From Streptomyces sp. NBC_00459 (GTDB lineage Bacteria > Actinomycetota > Actinomycetes > Streptomycetales > Streptomycetaceae): 64,000 bases of DNA. The stretch spans positions 3,844,001 to 3,908,000 of the forward strand of contig NZ_CP107903.1 in NCBI RefSeq assembly GCF_036013955.1, read 5' to 3'. The notes under the pieces were generated by a model. The model saw only the letters and a list, made by a program, of their open reading frames with translations, was not told the origin of the DNA and ran no database searches. Every line of letters starts with the position of its first letter. Position 1 is the first letter of the stretch. Made by a program: the position numbers and the translations under genes. This document shows positions 33,615 through 42,237 of this stretch, one piece after another.

Positions 33615-34241
33615 ATGCCACGTGTCTTCGTACAGGGCAGGCCCGTCGACTCGTATCCGCGGCTCACGCCCGAGGCACGGCGTGGAGCCGTGCGGCGGAT
33701 CACCGAAGTGGGCGAAGAGATCCTGCACAAGCCGTGCCGGGACGTGACCGAGTTCGGGCCCGAACTGGCCGCGCTCATCGACGACATGTTCCTGACGATG
33801 TACGCGGCCGACGGAGCCGGGCTCGCGGCCAACCAGGTCGGTGTCGGTCTGCGGCTGTTCGTCTACGACTGCCTGGACGACGACGGTGTCCGGCATGTCG
33901 GGCACATCGTCAACCCGGTGCTGGAGCCGCTCGACGCCGGCGACCGGCGCCTCCTCGACGAGGGCGAGGGCTGCCTGTCCGTGCCGGGGGCCGTGATGGA
34001 CGTACCGCGTCCTGATCGTGCCGTCGTGCGCGGGCTCGATCAGGACGGGAACGCTCTGGTCGTCGAGGGGACGGGGTACTTCGCCCGGTGCCTGGAGCAT
34101 GAGACGGACCATGTGAACGGGCGCGTGTATCTGGATCGGCTCTCCGGGCGGGAGCGGAAGGACGCGCTGCGGCAGGTGGCGGACCGTCGCGAGGAAGTGT
34201 TCGCGCGACGGGCCGCCAAGCAGGAAGCCCTCACCTCCTGA
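33615..34241 (+). CDS. def: peptide deformylase
   Basis: A 208-residue metalloenzyme that removes the formyl group from the N-terminal methionine of new proteins. All three motifs are present: GAGLAANQVG (motif 1, G-x-G-L-A-A-x-Q), EGCLSVPG with the metal Cys (motif 2), and HETDHVNG with the HExxH (motif 3). The ATG at 33615 follows AAGGAGAG; an upstream ATG at 33576 would add 13 residues. The 35 C-terminal residues are an extension rich in Arg, Glu and Ala. The gene is alone and converges on the MenJ-like gene. Confidence 0.95.
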   Translation: MPRVFVQGRPVDSYPRLTPEARRGAVRRITEVGEEILHKPCRDVTEFGPELAALIDDMFLTMYAADGAGLAANQVGVGLRLFVYDCLDDDGVRHVGHIVNPVLEPLDAGDRRLLDEGEGCLSVPGAVMDVPRPDRAVVRGLDQDGNALVVEGTGYFARCLEHETDHVNGRVYLDRLSGRERKDALRQVADRREEVFARRAAKQEALTS

Positions 34242-34271
34242 GAGGCCCTCACCTCCTGAGGCAAGGGCCTC
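34242..34271. terminator. bidirectional terminator between def and MenJ-like gene
   Basis: An 8-bp stem, GAGGCCCT/AGGGCCTC, with a 14-nt loop lies between the convergent stops. The loop includes the repeated CACCTCCTGAG that also covers the def stop codon. Confidence 0.55.
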
Positions 34272-34277
34272 CGCCGG

Positions 34278-35561
34278 TCACGCCTTCGGGGCCACCTTGC
34301 TCAGGCCGTTGATGATCCGGTCCATCGCGTCGCCGCCCGTCGGGTCGGTCAGGTTGGCCAGCATCTTCAGGGTGAACTTCATCAACAAGGGGTGGGTCAG
34401 ACCGCGTTCGGCCGCGATCTTCATGACCTTCGGGTTGCCGATGAGCTTCACGAAGGCGCGGCCGAGCGTGTAGTAGCCGCCGTAGGTGTCCTTGAGCACG
34501 CGCGGGTAGCGCTGGAGCGCGATCTCCCGCTGGGCCGGTGTGGCCCGCGCGTGGGCCTGGACGATGACGTCGGCGGCGATCTGGCCGGATTCCATGGCGT
34601 AGGCGATGCCCTCGCCGTTGAAGGGGTTCACCAGGCCGCCGGCGTCGCCGACGAGCAGCAGCCCCTTCGTGTAGTGGGGCTGGCGGTTGAAGGCCATCGG
34701 GAGAGCGGCGCCGCGGATCGGGCCGGTCATGTTGTCGGAGGTGTAGCCCCAGTCCTCCGGCATCGACGCGCACCAGGCCTTCAGCACCTCACGCCAGTCC
34801 AGCTCCTTGAAGGAGTCCGAGGTGTTGAGCACGCCGAGGCCTACGTTGGACGTGCCGTCGCCCATGCCGAAGATCCAGCCGTAGCCGGGGAGCAGGCGGT
34901 CCTCGGACCCTCGCCGGTCCCAGAGTTCCAGCCAGGACTCCAGGTAGTCGTCCTCGTGGCGCGGAGAGGTGAAGTACGTACGGACCGCGACGCCCATCGG
35001 ACGGTCCTCGCGGCGGTGCAGGCCCATCGCCAGGGACAGGCGGGTGGAGTTGCCGTCGGCGGCGACCACCAGCGGGGCGTGGAAGGTGACCTCGCGCTTG
35101 TCCTCACCGAGTTTGGCGTGCACGCCGGTGATGCGGCCGGTGCGGTCGTCGGTGATCGGGGCGCCGACATTGCAGCGCTCGTACAGCCGCGCGCCCGCCT
35201 TCTGGGCCTGGCGGGCGAGCTGTTCGTCGAAGTCGTCGCGCTTGCGGACGAGTCCGTAGTCGGGGAAGGAGGCGAGTTCCGGCCAGTCGAGCTGGAGGCG
35301 GACACCGCCGCCGATGATGCGGAGGCCCTTGTTCCGCAGCCAGCCCGCCTCCTCGGAGATGTCGATGCCCATCGCGACGAGCTGCTTGGTCGCCCGGGGC
35401 GTGAGGCCGTCGCCGCAGACCTTTTCGCGCGGGAAGCTGGTCTTCTCCAGCAGCAGTACGTCGAGTCCGGCCTTCGCCAGGTAGTAGGCGGTGGTGGAAC
35501 CGGCTGGCCCGGCCCCGACGACGATGACATCGGCGGTGTTTTCGGAGAGGGGCTCGGTCAC
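34278..35561 (-). CDS. geranylgeranyl-reductase family FAD protein, MenJ-like
   Basis: A 427-residue FAD-dependent reductase that saturates isoprenoid double bonds. The FAD site is VIVVGAGPAGSTTAYYLAKAG, then EKTSFPREKVCGDGLTPRA (the family signature with Cys), and GLLLVGDAGGLVNPFNGEGIAYAMESG near residue 300. In M. tuberculosis the related MenJ reduces one unit of the menaquinone side chain, and Streptomyces menaquinones are partly hydrogenated, so this is the likely role. The family also includes enzymes for archaeal lipids and chlorophyll. The GTG at 35561 fits the fold. Position near menG and nuo supports the menaquinone role. Confidence 0.83.
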   Translation of the reverse strand: MTEPLSENTADVIVVGAGPAGSTTAYYLAKAGLDVLLLEKTSFPREKVCGDGLTPRATKQLVAMGIDISEEAGWLRNKGLRIIGGGVRLQLDWPELASFPDYGLVRKRDDFDEQLARQAQKAGARLYERCNVGAPITDDRTGRITGVHAKLGEDKREVTFHAPLVVAADGNSTRLSLAMGLHRREDRPMGVAVRTYFTSPRHEDDYLESWLELWDRRGSEDRLLPGYGWIFGMGDGTSNVGLGVLNTSDSFKELDWREVLKAWCASMPEDWGYTSDNMTGPIRGAALPMAFNRQPHYTKGLLLVGDAGGLVNPFNGEGIAYAMESGQIAADVIVQAHARATPAQREIALQRYPRVLKDTYGGYYTLGRAFVKLIGNPKVMKIAAERGLTHPLLMKFTLKMLANLTDPTGGDAMDRIINGLSKVAPKA

Positions 35562-35660
35562 GACGGGTTCTCCCCAAGACTCTCAAATCTGCGTGCCGAC
35601 AGGCACTGGACATGGGCAGTCTATTCAGCAGTACTGATCACCCGGCTGAAGGGCTGCCCC

Positions 35661-36167
35661 GTGAACCGAGCGCTCCCCGTAGTACGCCTGCGTGTTCCCA
35701 CCGACGAGGACGCCTTCGCGTGGCACCGGGTCTTCGACGACCCCGATGTCATGGAGTTCCACGGGGGCAGATCGGCGGAGCTGTCCGTCTACGAGGAACT
35801 GACCGCCCGCCAGCGCCGGCACGACGCCGAGCACGGGTTCTGTTTCTGGACCATGCTCGACGAGTCGGACCAGGTCATCGGCTTCACGGGCGCCCAGCCG
35901 TGGCCGCGGGACTGGGGGCCCAAGGGCGAGATCGAGATCGGCTGGCGGCTCGGACGGGCCCACTGGGGACAGGGATACGCCACGGCGGCGGCCGGGTTGA
36001 CCCTGGAGCGGGTGCGCGCGGCGGGTGTGTCCAGCGTGGTCGCGATGGTCGACGCCCGCAACGAGCGGTCCATCGCGGTCACCCGACGGCTTGGCATGCG
36101 GCTCACCGATGTCTTCACGACGCCGACGCTGAAGCAGGAGGGGCACTGCTACCGGCTTGATCTGTGA
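35661..36167 (+). CDS. GNAT N-acetyltransferase, RimJ/RimL type
   Basis: A 168-residue acetyl-CoA-dependent acetyltransferase. It opens with the RLRVPTDEDAFAWHRVFDDPDVMEF pattern of the RimJ/RimL group; IEIGWRLGRAHWGQGYATAAAG holds the acetyl-CoA-binding motif A (Q/R-x-x-G-x-A), and the C-terminal NERSIAVTRRLGMRL is typical. The substrate could be a protein N-terminus or a small amine. The GTG at 35661 follows GAAGGG; the long open frame upstream is antisense to the MenJ-like gene. Only 99 bp separate the two divergent starts. Confidence 0.82.
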   Translation: MNRALPVVRLRVPTDEDAFAWHRVFDDPDVMEFHGGRSAELSVYEELTARQRRHDAEHGFCFWTMLDESDQVIGFTGAQPWPRDWGPKGEIEIGWRLGRAHWGQGYATAAAGLTLERVRAAGVSSVVAMVDARNERSIAVTRRLGMRLTDVFTTPTLKQEGHCYRLDL

Positions 36168-36337
36168 TCGGCTTGGCCTGAGATCGCTTTGGTCCGCGAT
36201 CGGCGTGATCCGCGACCGACTCGGTCAGCGACCACAGACAGTTACAGACGGTAGTAATTTCGCGCAGAAAAACACTTAGCGCTTCCGGACGGTACGTGGC
36301 CGGAGTTACCCTGCCCGTACCGCTGGGGGTGACGTCT

Positions 36338-36676
36338 GTGCACAGAACACCCAACACAACCGAAGTGCGCGTACCGAAACTCGTCGGCCTGATGGCCATG
36401 GACGCGCGCGAGAGGGCCCGGGCGCACGGAGTGCTCCTTGCCGCGCCCGATCGGCCCGAATTCCAGCTCACCGTCGTCGACTACGTCGTACGGCAGTATC
36501 CGCCGCCCGGCGTCGCGATACCGCGCGGTGCCGTCGTCACCGTGTGGTTCGACTTCGGGGAGGGCGAAGGCGGCGGGGGCGCGGGGGTGCGCGAGCCGCG
36601 GGTGCCGAAGCCGCCCAGGGGTGGACTGGAGCGCGAACTGGACCGCCCCGGGGACGCGTTCGAGGTGATCAGGTGA
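36338..36676 (+). CDS. PASTA-domain protein
   Basis: A small protein with one PASTA domain (VRVPKLVGLMAMDARERARAHG through QYPPPGVAIPRGAVVTVWFDFGEG). PASTA domains bind peptidoglycan fragments or beta-lactams and occur in kinases and penicillin-binding proteins; here the domain stands alone, followed by an acidic and basic tail. No signal peptide or membrane segment is visible from this start, so location is uncertain. The GTG at 36338 has GGGGGTGA at good spacing; GTG codons at 36296 and 36329 are in-frame alternatives. Probably a conserved Streptomyces protein of unknown function. Confidence 0.7.
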   Translation: MHRTPNTTEVRVPKLVGLMAMDARERARAHGVLLAAPDRPEFQLTVVDYVVRQYPPPGVAIPRGAVVTVWFDFGEGEGGGGAGVREPRVPKPPRGGLERELDRPGDAFEVIR

Positions 36677-36747
36677 TCAGGTGATCGACAGCGAACAGAG
36701 GACCGGGAAGAGGAATCCGCCAGCTTCAGCTGCCGCCCCCGCTACGG

Positions 36748-37443
36748 CTACGGCTGCTTGAAGCCTCGGTGCAGGGCCACGACGCCGCCCGTGAGGTTGC
36801 GCCAGGCAGTCTGCGACCAGCCCGCTTCACGCAGCAGTTCGGCCAGGGCCGGCTGGTCGGGCCAGGCGCGGATGGACTCGGCGAGGTAGACGTACGCGTC
36901 GGGGTTCGAGGAGACCGCGCGGGCGACCGGGGGCAGGGCGCGCATCAGGTACTCCGTGTACACCGTGCGGAAGGGCGCCCAGGTCGGGTGCGAGAACTCG
37001 CAGATCACGACCCGTCCACCGGGGCGCGTGACCCGGTACAGCTCGCGCAGCGCCGCGCCCGTGTCCTGGACGTTGCGCAGCCCGAAGGAGATCGTCACCG
37101 CGTCGAAGGTGTCGTCCTTGAAGGGCAGCTTGGTGGCGTCGCCCGCCGTGAAGGGCAGCCAGGGGTGGTTCCGCTTGCCGACCCTGAGCATCCCGAGGGA
37201 GAAGTCACAGGGGACGACGTACGCGCCCGTGCGGGCGAAGGGGAGGGAGGACGTGGCCGTACCGGCGGCCAGGTCGAGGATCCTCTGCGCCGGGCGGGCG
37301 TCGACCGCCTTCGCGACCTCCTTGCGCCACACACGGTCCTGGCCGAGCGACAGCACGTCGTTCGTGAGGTCGTACCGTTCCGCCACGTCGTCGAACATCG
37401 AGGCGACTTCGTGCGGCTGCTTGTTCAGGGATGCGCGGGTCAC
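36748..37443 (-). CDS. menG: demethylmenaquinone methyltransferase
   Basis: A 231-residue S-adenosylmethionine-dependent C-methyltransferase of the UbiE/MenG family, which makes menaquinone from demethylmenaquinone. FDDVAERYDLTNDVLSLGQDRVWR is the family N-terminal signature. RILDLAAGTATSSLPFA is the SAM-binding motif I. GDATKLPFKDDTFDAVTISFGLRNV is the second family signature. GGRVVICEFSHPTW follows. The ATG/GTG at 37443 precedes the fold by 14 residues. The gene is monocistronic; a large hairpin lies 44 bp upstream of its start. Confidence 0.95.
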   Translation of the reverse strand: MTRASLNKQPHEVASMFDDVAERYDLTNDVLSLGQDRVWRKEVAKAVDARPAQRILDLAAGTATSSLPFARTGAYVVPCDFSLGMLRVGKRNHPWLPFTAGDATKLPFKDDTFDAVTISFGLRNVQDTGAALRELYRVTRPGGRVVICEFSHPTWAPFRTVYTEYLMRALPPVARAVSSNPDAYVYLAESIRAWPDQPALAELLREAGWSQTAWRNLTGGVVALHRGFKQP

Positions 37444-37486
37444 GTGCCCATTGTGGCAGTACGTACGTCATGACCTTCCGGCGGCA

Positions 37487-37529
37487 CGGGCGCGGGCCGG
37501 GCGCATCTGACGCGCCCGGCCCGCGCCCG
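37487..37529 (-). terminator. 18-bp perfect inverted repeat, terminator of acyltransferase gene
   Basis: Arms 37487-37504 and 37512-37529 form a perfect 18-bp stem with a 7-nt loop (ATCTGAC). It lies 49 bp past the stop of the minus-strand acyltransferase gene and upstream of menG. A tandem run of about 13 bp units (CGCACCAGTCGCC) adjoins it at 37529-37565. Confidence 0.8.
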
Positions 37530-37577
37530 CACCAGTCGCCCGCACCAGTCGCCCGCACCAGTCGGTCGGTCGGCCGC

Positions 37578-38945
37578 CTACGGCAGCAGTTTCGGTTTCT
37601 TCCTGGCGGCCACGTCCTCCACCCAGCCGCACAGCAGGATGAACACGCCGATCAGGACCCAGCCGACGCCGAACATGAACCACTGGCTCTCCAGCGGCAG
37701 GTACTTCTCGAAGGCCGGGACGTTCCAGAACTGGTCGATCAGCGGGACGGCCAGGATCAGCGCGATCTCGTGCCAGAGGTAGAGGGTGACGGCGCGCGCA
37801 TTGAAGATCGTCACGATCCGGTCGAGCCGCTTGTGGCGGGTGAGCCCCGCGAAGTCGATCTCGAAGTGCGCCTTCGCGTACATCAGCAGCGTCACGAAGC
37901 CCGCCGACCAGAACGCCTGCGCGAGCGGGATGTCGTCGAGGTCGTAGGAGCCCGTCTCGGCCTGGTGGGTGAAGGCGTACCAGCCGCCGAAGCCGATGGC
38001 GGCCAGCGAGAGGAGGACCACCAGTGCCGGCTTGAGTCGTTGCAGGACGCCCTCGCGGTGCGCGAAGCCGAGCACCCAGCAGAAGAGGAAGGTGGCGAGG
38101 TCGGTGAGGCCGTTGCCGAAGCGGTTGTCCGGGGGCTCCCAGAGGTAGTGGAACACCACGATCGGGGCCAGGGAGAGGAGGAGTACGGCCACCGGAGCCA
38201 GGCGGAACGTCCTCAGGAGCACCGGGGAGAGCAGGACGAACCAGAGATACGTGCGCAGGTACCAGAGGATCTCCCAGGCCTGCTCGCCCCAGGCGTTGCC
38301 CGGCGGGTCGCCCAGCGGCACTACCCAGAAGACGATCTGCCAGCCCGGCATCCAGTCGTGGACCATCATCGCGACGACCACGAAGAAGCCCCAGAACCAG
38401 AAGGGCGGCAGGAGCCGGCGGACCCGGCTCCTGATCACCTTGAGGGCGGGGCGTTCCAGGGACTTCGCCATCAGCGTGCCGGCGAGGGCGAACATGATCC
38501 CCATGGAGGGGAACACCATGCCCGCCCAGGCCCAGCCGAAGGTGTGGTACGTGACGACACGGACCAGGGCGACCGCCCGGAGGGTGTCGAAGTAGCGGTC
38601 GCGGCCCGCCGGTTTCTGCGCCTTCGGCGCGGATTCAGGCGCGATCTCCGGCCCGGACTCGGGAAGTTCCGTCTCCAGAAGTTCCGTCCCCGGAAGTTCC
38701 GTCCCCGGAAGTTCCGTCTCCTTGGTGTCGTTGACGTCGGGCGTCACGAACTCCTGCTGGCCGTAGCCGACTTGCCCGTAGTCGATCTGGCCGTAATCGA
38801 CCTGGCCGCCATCGACGTACTGCTGGGGGTACGGCTCCTGCGGATACGGCTGTTGCCCGTACTCGTAGCCATAGTTGTTGTTGCCGTAGTCGTTGCCGTA
38901 ACCATGGTTCTGGCCGTAGCCCTGCTGATCCGTCCCCCAGCTCAT
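37578..38945 (-). CDS. membrane acyltransferase family 3, with Gly/Tyr/Gln-rich N-terminal tail
   Basis: A 455-residue protein. Residues 1-60 are a Tyr/Gly/Gln/Pro-rich, low-complexity segment with repeats of the type YGQ; residues 70-95 repeat TELPG. From about 110 the acyltransferase-3 domain begins: RDRYFDTLRAVALVRVVTYHTFGWAW, with the family Arg and His, then about ten transmembrane helices to the C-terminus. Such enzymes O-acylate exopolysaccharides or wall polymers. It starts at 38945, overlapping the stop of the deacetylase-glycosyltransferase gene, so it acts on the same polymer. IcaC/PgaC-type systems have a comparable acyltransferase (inference). Confidence 0.8.
   Translation of the reverse strand: MSWGTDQQGYGQNHGYGNDYGNNNYGYEYGQQPYPQEPYPQQYVDGGQVDYGQIDYGQVGYGQQEFVTPDVNDTKETELPGTELPGTELLETELPESGPEIAPESAPKAQKPAGRDRYFDTLRAVALVRVVTYHTFGWAWAGMVFPSMGIMFALAGTLMAKSLERPALKVIRSRVRRLLPPFWFWGFFVVVAMMVHDWMPGWQIVFWVVPLGDPPGNAWGEQAWEILWYLRTYLWFVLLSPVLLRTFRLAPVAVLLLSLAPIVVFHYLWEPPDNRFGNGLTDLATFLFCWVLGFAHREGVLQRLKPALVVLLSLAAIGFGGWYAFTHQAETGSYDLDDIPLAQAFWSAGFVTLLMYAKAHFEIDFAGLTRHKRLDRIVTIFNARAVTLYLWHEIALILAVPLIDQFWNVPAFEKYLPLESQWFMFGVGWVLIGVFILLCGWVEDVAARKKPKLLP
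38662..38721. repeat. four tandem 15-bp repeats in acyltransferase gene
   Basis: Four contiguous 15-bp units, GGAAGTTCCGTCTCC and close variants, start at 38662, 38677, 38692 and 38707. They code for the repeated TELPG-type segment in the N-terminal tail of the acyltransferase. The reading frame is kept, so copy number could vary without loss of the protein. Confidence 0.8.
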
Positions 38946-41392
38946 CAGCTTGCCCCCGCCGGAGTGCCGACCTCGCCCGTGCGCTTCAGTTTCTGCCAGC
39001 GCAGACGGCCGCCGGTGAGGGCGGTGATGCACGAGTGGATGAGGACGAGGTACATCATCTGGCGGTACGCGAGTTGCTGCAGCGGCATCATCAGCAGGTA
39101 GCGGTACTTCTCGCGGTCCAGGCGGAACGCGTAGGCGGCGCAGACGAGTTGGATGCCCAGCACCGCGAGCCACGCCAGCAGGGCCGCCTGGAAGTCGATG
39201 AAGATCATCGAGTAGGCGGTGAAGACGTCGATCAGCGGGGCGAAGACCGGCGTGACGATCTGGAAGATGACCACCAACGGCATGCCCACGCGGCCGAAGC
39301 GGCCCGACGGACCCTTGTCCGTAAGGGACTTGCGGTGCTTCCAGAGAGCCTGCATCGTGCCGTACGACCAGCGGTAGCGCTGCGACCACAGCTGCTTGAG
39401 CGAGGCGGGCGCCTCCGTCCAGGCCCTGGCGTGCTCCTGGTAGACGACCCGCCAGCCCGCGCGGTGCATCGCGATGGTGATGTCGGTGTCCTCGGCGAGC
39501 GTGTCCTCGCTCATGCCGCCGACATCGAGGACCGCGTCGCGGCGGAACGCGCCGATCGCGCCCGGGATGGTGGGCATGCAGCGCAGCAGGTCGTACATGC
39601 GCCGGTCGAGGTTGAAGCCCATCACGTACTCGATGTGCTGCCAGGCGCCGATGACGGTGTTGCGGTTGCCGACCTTGGCGTTGCCCGCGACCGCGCCCAC
39701 CTCGGGGTCGGCGAAGGGCTGCACGAGCTGGTGGACGGCGTCCGGTTCGAAGACGGTGTCACCGTCCATCATCACGACGATGTCGTAACTGGCGCTGCGT
39801 ACACCGTTGTTGAGGGCGGCCGGCTTGCCCGCGTTCTCCTGGCGGATGACCCGGACGTTCGTCATGCCGAAGGTGAGGGCAGCGTCGCGCGCGATCTGGG
39901 ACGTGTTGTCGTCCGAGCCGTCGTCGACGACGATGATCTCGATCGGGTGGGTGCTCTTCGCCAGCGACTCAAGGGTGTTGGCGATGCACTCCTTCTCGTT
40001 GTACGCGGGCACGATCACGGTCACCGGGCGGGTGACCGTCGGTCCCCAGCTGAACTTGCCGCCCTTGCCGCGTTTCCGGTTGCGTTGCCGGTAGTGGCGG
40101 CGGGCGAGGATCAGCATCATCCCGAACCGGCCCATGACGGCGAAGCCGACGACCGCGAGTCCGGTCGCCAACCCCGGTACCGCCCATTCGGCGACGGCGA
40201 CAGCCGCGATGAGTGCCTTGCCCTCGTAGAGAGTCGCGCCGGTGGCGGTGCGGTGGGCGGCCTGGAGGCTCGACGTCCCCGTGCTGCCGGGGCCGATGCC
40301 CGTCTGACCGTTGCCGGCCCCACCATTGCCGAGCTGGCCGTTGCCCTGCCGGCCGGTCGGCGCGCCGCCGGGCAGCTGGCCCTCGGCGGTGCCCGGCGCA
40401 CCCGTGGCCGCGCCTGTGCCCGTACCCGAGCCCGCTGAGCCCTCGGTGGCACTCGTACCTGTGCCGGTCCCCGTATCCGTACCTGTGGCCGTCTGCCGGG
40501 CGCTCGACGCCTGTTGCTGGATCGCGCCGCTGATGGTGGTGAAGGTGTAACCCGCGGCCTTCATCTTCTTGATGTACGTCGGCAGCGCCTTGATCGTCTG
40601 CGAGCGCTCACCGCCGGCGTCGTGGAAGAGCACCGAGGCGCCCTTGCCGTCCTCCGGTGTGGCCCACTTGACGATCTTCGAGACGCCGGGCCGCTTCCAG
40701 TCGTCGCTGTCGGTGTCGACGAAGACGCTGGTGTAGCCCTCCTCGCCGAGCTTCTTGTAGACGGGCCAGCTGTAGTTGTCGATGGCGTCCGCCTCCGACG
40801 AGTACGGCGCCCGGAACAGCGTCGTCGTGATGCCGGCCGCGCCCGCCAGCGCGAGCTGCGTCTGCTGCATCTCGCGGTTGACGCGGGCGTCGCTCTGGTA
40901 GGAGAGGTCGACGTGCGTGAAGGTGTGGATGCCGATCTCGTTGCCCTCTTCGACCATCGTCCGCACGATGCTCGGGTAACGCGACACCATCGAGCCGACC
41001 ACGAAGAACGTGCCGGGGACGTCGTACTCCTCCAGGATCTTCAGGACCTGGGGCGTCCAGGTGGGGTTCGGACCGTCGTCGAAGGTGAGCGCGATGGTCT
41101 TGTCCGGCACGGACTGGGTCACGGCCTGCCCGTTGCGGAAGCTGAGTATCGGCCCGCCGTTGATGATCTTGTCGGGTACGTCGTTCGAGCTGGCTCCGGT
41201 GCGTACGCGCTGGTCGCCGCCGACCTCCGCGCGCAGATAGCCGTCGAGCAGCATCACGCTGGTCAGCGCGAGCAGGAGCAGCATGGCGAGGATGACTCGC
41301 GGTTTCTGCAGCGCCGCGGCCTTGCCGGCGGCCCGCTGCACCTTCGAGGGGGCGCGCCTGCGGCCGCGTCGTGAGGTGGTCGTCGTAGTCAT
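38945..41392 (-). CDS. bifunctional polysaccharide deacetylase-glycosyltransferase 2
   Basis: An 815-residue fusion. An N-terminal membrane anchor (about residues 33-53) is followed by an extracytoplasmic CE4/NodB deacetylase: TFDDGPNPTWTP has the catalytic/metal Asp pair, IHTFTHVDLS the metal His pair, and LFRAPYS and LFHDAGG the later motifs. A Gly/Thr/Ser-rich linker of about 85 residues leads to two more membrane segments and a processive GT2 domain near residue 460. The GT2 domain has AYNEKECI, VDDGSDD, MDGDT, EDTDI and the QRYRW motif, then four C-terminal helices. It resembles MatB and IcaA/PgaC with PgaB-type deacetylase, making a partly deacetylated beta-glucan or poly-GlcNAc polymer. 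Confidence 0.9.
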   Translation of the reverse strand: MTTTTTSRRGRRRAPSKVQRAAGKAAALQKPRVILAMLLLLALTSVMLLDGYLRAEVGGDQRVRTGASSNDVPDKIINGGPILSFRNGQAVTQSVPDKTIALTFDDGPNPTWTPQVLKILEEYDVPGTFFVVGSMVSRYPSIVRTMVEEGNEIGIHTFTHVDLSYQSDARVNREMQQTQLALAGAAGITTTLFRAPYSSEADAIDNYSWPVYKKLGEEGYTSVFVDTDSDDWKRPGVSKIVKWATPEDGKGASVLFHDAGGERSQTIKALPTYIKKMKAAGYTFTTISGAIQQQASSARQTATGTDTGTGTGTSATEGSAGSGTGTGAATGAPGTAEGQLPGGAPTGRQGNGQLGNGGAGNGQTGIGPGSTGTSSLQAAHRTATGATLYEGKALIAAVAVAEWAVPGLATGLAVVGFAVMGRFGMMLILARRHYRQRNRKRGKGGKFSWGPTVTRPVTVIVPAYNEKECIANTLESLAKSTHPIEIIVVDDGSDDNTSQIARDAALTFGMTNVRVIRQENAGKPAALNNGVRSASYDIVVMMDGDTVFEPDAVHQLVQPFADPEVGAVAGNAKVGNRNTVIGAWQHIEYVMGFNLDRRMYDLLRCMPTIPGAIGAFRRDAVLDVGGMSEDTLAEDTDITIAMHRAGWRVVYQEHARAWTEAPASLKQLWSQRYRWSYGTMQALWKHRKSLTDKGPSGRFGRVGMPLVVIFQIVTPVFAPLIDVFTAYSMIFIDFQAALLAWLAVLGIQLVCAAYAFRLDREKYRYLLMMPLQQLAYRQMMYLVLIHSCITALTGGRLRWQKLKRTGEVGTPAGAS

Positions 41393-41410
41393 GTGGTGGC
41401 TGCGTTCCGG

Positions 41411-41893
41411 TCAGTTGGCGTCCGCGGAGGCGGACGCGGTGGCGGTCGCGGTCGGTGCCGAAGCGGGCGGCTCGCCCGTGGCGATGCCCGCCGGCGGGGT
41501 GCCGGAGGGCCTGACGGGCGGGGTGGCGACGCCGGTGGGAGCACCCGACGGGGCCGCTCCGAAGCCGCCCTGCGGCTGCTGGTTGCCGCCCGGGCCCTGA
41601 TTGCCGCCGGGGCCGCCGCCTCCGAAGGGCAGCAGCGAGGACGGAGTGAGCGACGTGCCCCAGCCCATGAAGGCCATGCCGAGCACGACGGCATACCCAA
41701 GACAGACGACACCGAGGAAGGTGCCGAACCGGCGGAGCAGTTTCGCCCGGCGGCCGGAGTTGTCGACGAATACGGGACCGTCTACGGACCCGTTTGACCC
41801 GTTGGGCCCATTGGATCCGTCGGACCCCTTACCGCTCTTACGGCGTCGGCCGCGGCCGGCGGCACGGTTTTCGATGTCAGGCTCGGAATGCAT
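41411..41893 (-). CDS. small single-pass membrane protein of exopolysaccharide operon
   Basis: A 160-residue protein with a polar, basic N-terminus (residues 1-50, Gly/Ser/Asn-rich), one hydrophobic segment (FGTFLGVVCLGYAVVLGMAFMGWG, about 57-80) and a Gly/Pro/Ala/Thr-rich C-terminal tail predicted outside. It resembles no family I can name. It is the first gene of the operon with the deacetylase-glycosyltransferase, 18 bp downstream. Position suggests a partner of the synthase, as IcaD/PgaD is of IcaA/PgaC, but the sequence is not similar. Confidence 0.6.
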   Translation of the reverse strand: MHSEPDIENRAAGRGRRRKSGKGSDGSNGPNGSNGSVDGPVFVDNSGRRAKLLRRFGTFLGVVCLGYAVVLGMAFMGWGTSLTPSSLLPFGGGGPGGNQGPGGNQQPQGGFGAAPSGAPTGVATPPVRPSGTPPAGIATGEPPASAPTATATASASADAN

Positions 41894-42237
41894 TCCCCGG
41901 ACATTAGGAGGCCTTTATGTGACCGAAACTCTGGTTCTCATGTGAGACGCCCATGAGAAACTCCTTAACCTGTGCATCTTCTGAGAGATTCCCCGGAAGC
42001 CTGCGCAACCCACCCTCAATGGAAAGGAGTTGATTGTCCTGCTTGCTTGCCCCATTCGTGCCCTTCACGGCGCGCTGTCCATGAGCCCGCTGTGTGTCCA
42101 CTGTCCTCATGAAGGACAGGCTCGTGTGAGACCTTTCCACTTCGGATCCACTTGGGAAACACACTTTGTTTCCATCCTGAGACAGATATCACTCAGACAT
42201 CACTGAGACAGAAATCACGAGAGCGGGTGCGTGCGCG
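41894..42237. promoter_or_regulatory. shared upstream region of exopolysaccharide operon and GH18 lipoprotein
   Basis: A 344-bp region between divergent genes, noticeably AT-richer than its surroundings. It holds an inverted repeat, GGAAAC-N7-GTTTCC (42155-42173), and a direct repeat of TGAGACAGAWATCAC at 42178 and 42204, 26 bp apart, directly upstream of the lipoprotein gene. No gene is seen. These are candidate operators controlling both units. Confidence 0.5.
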
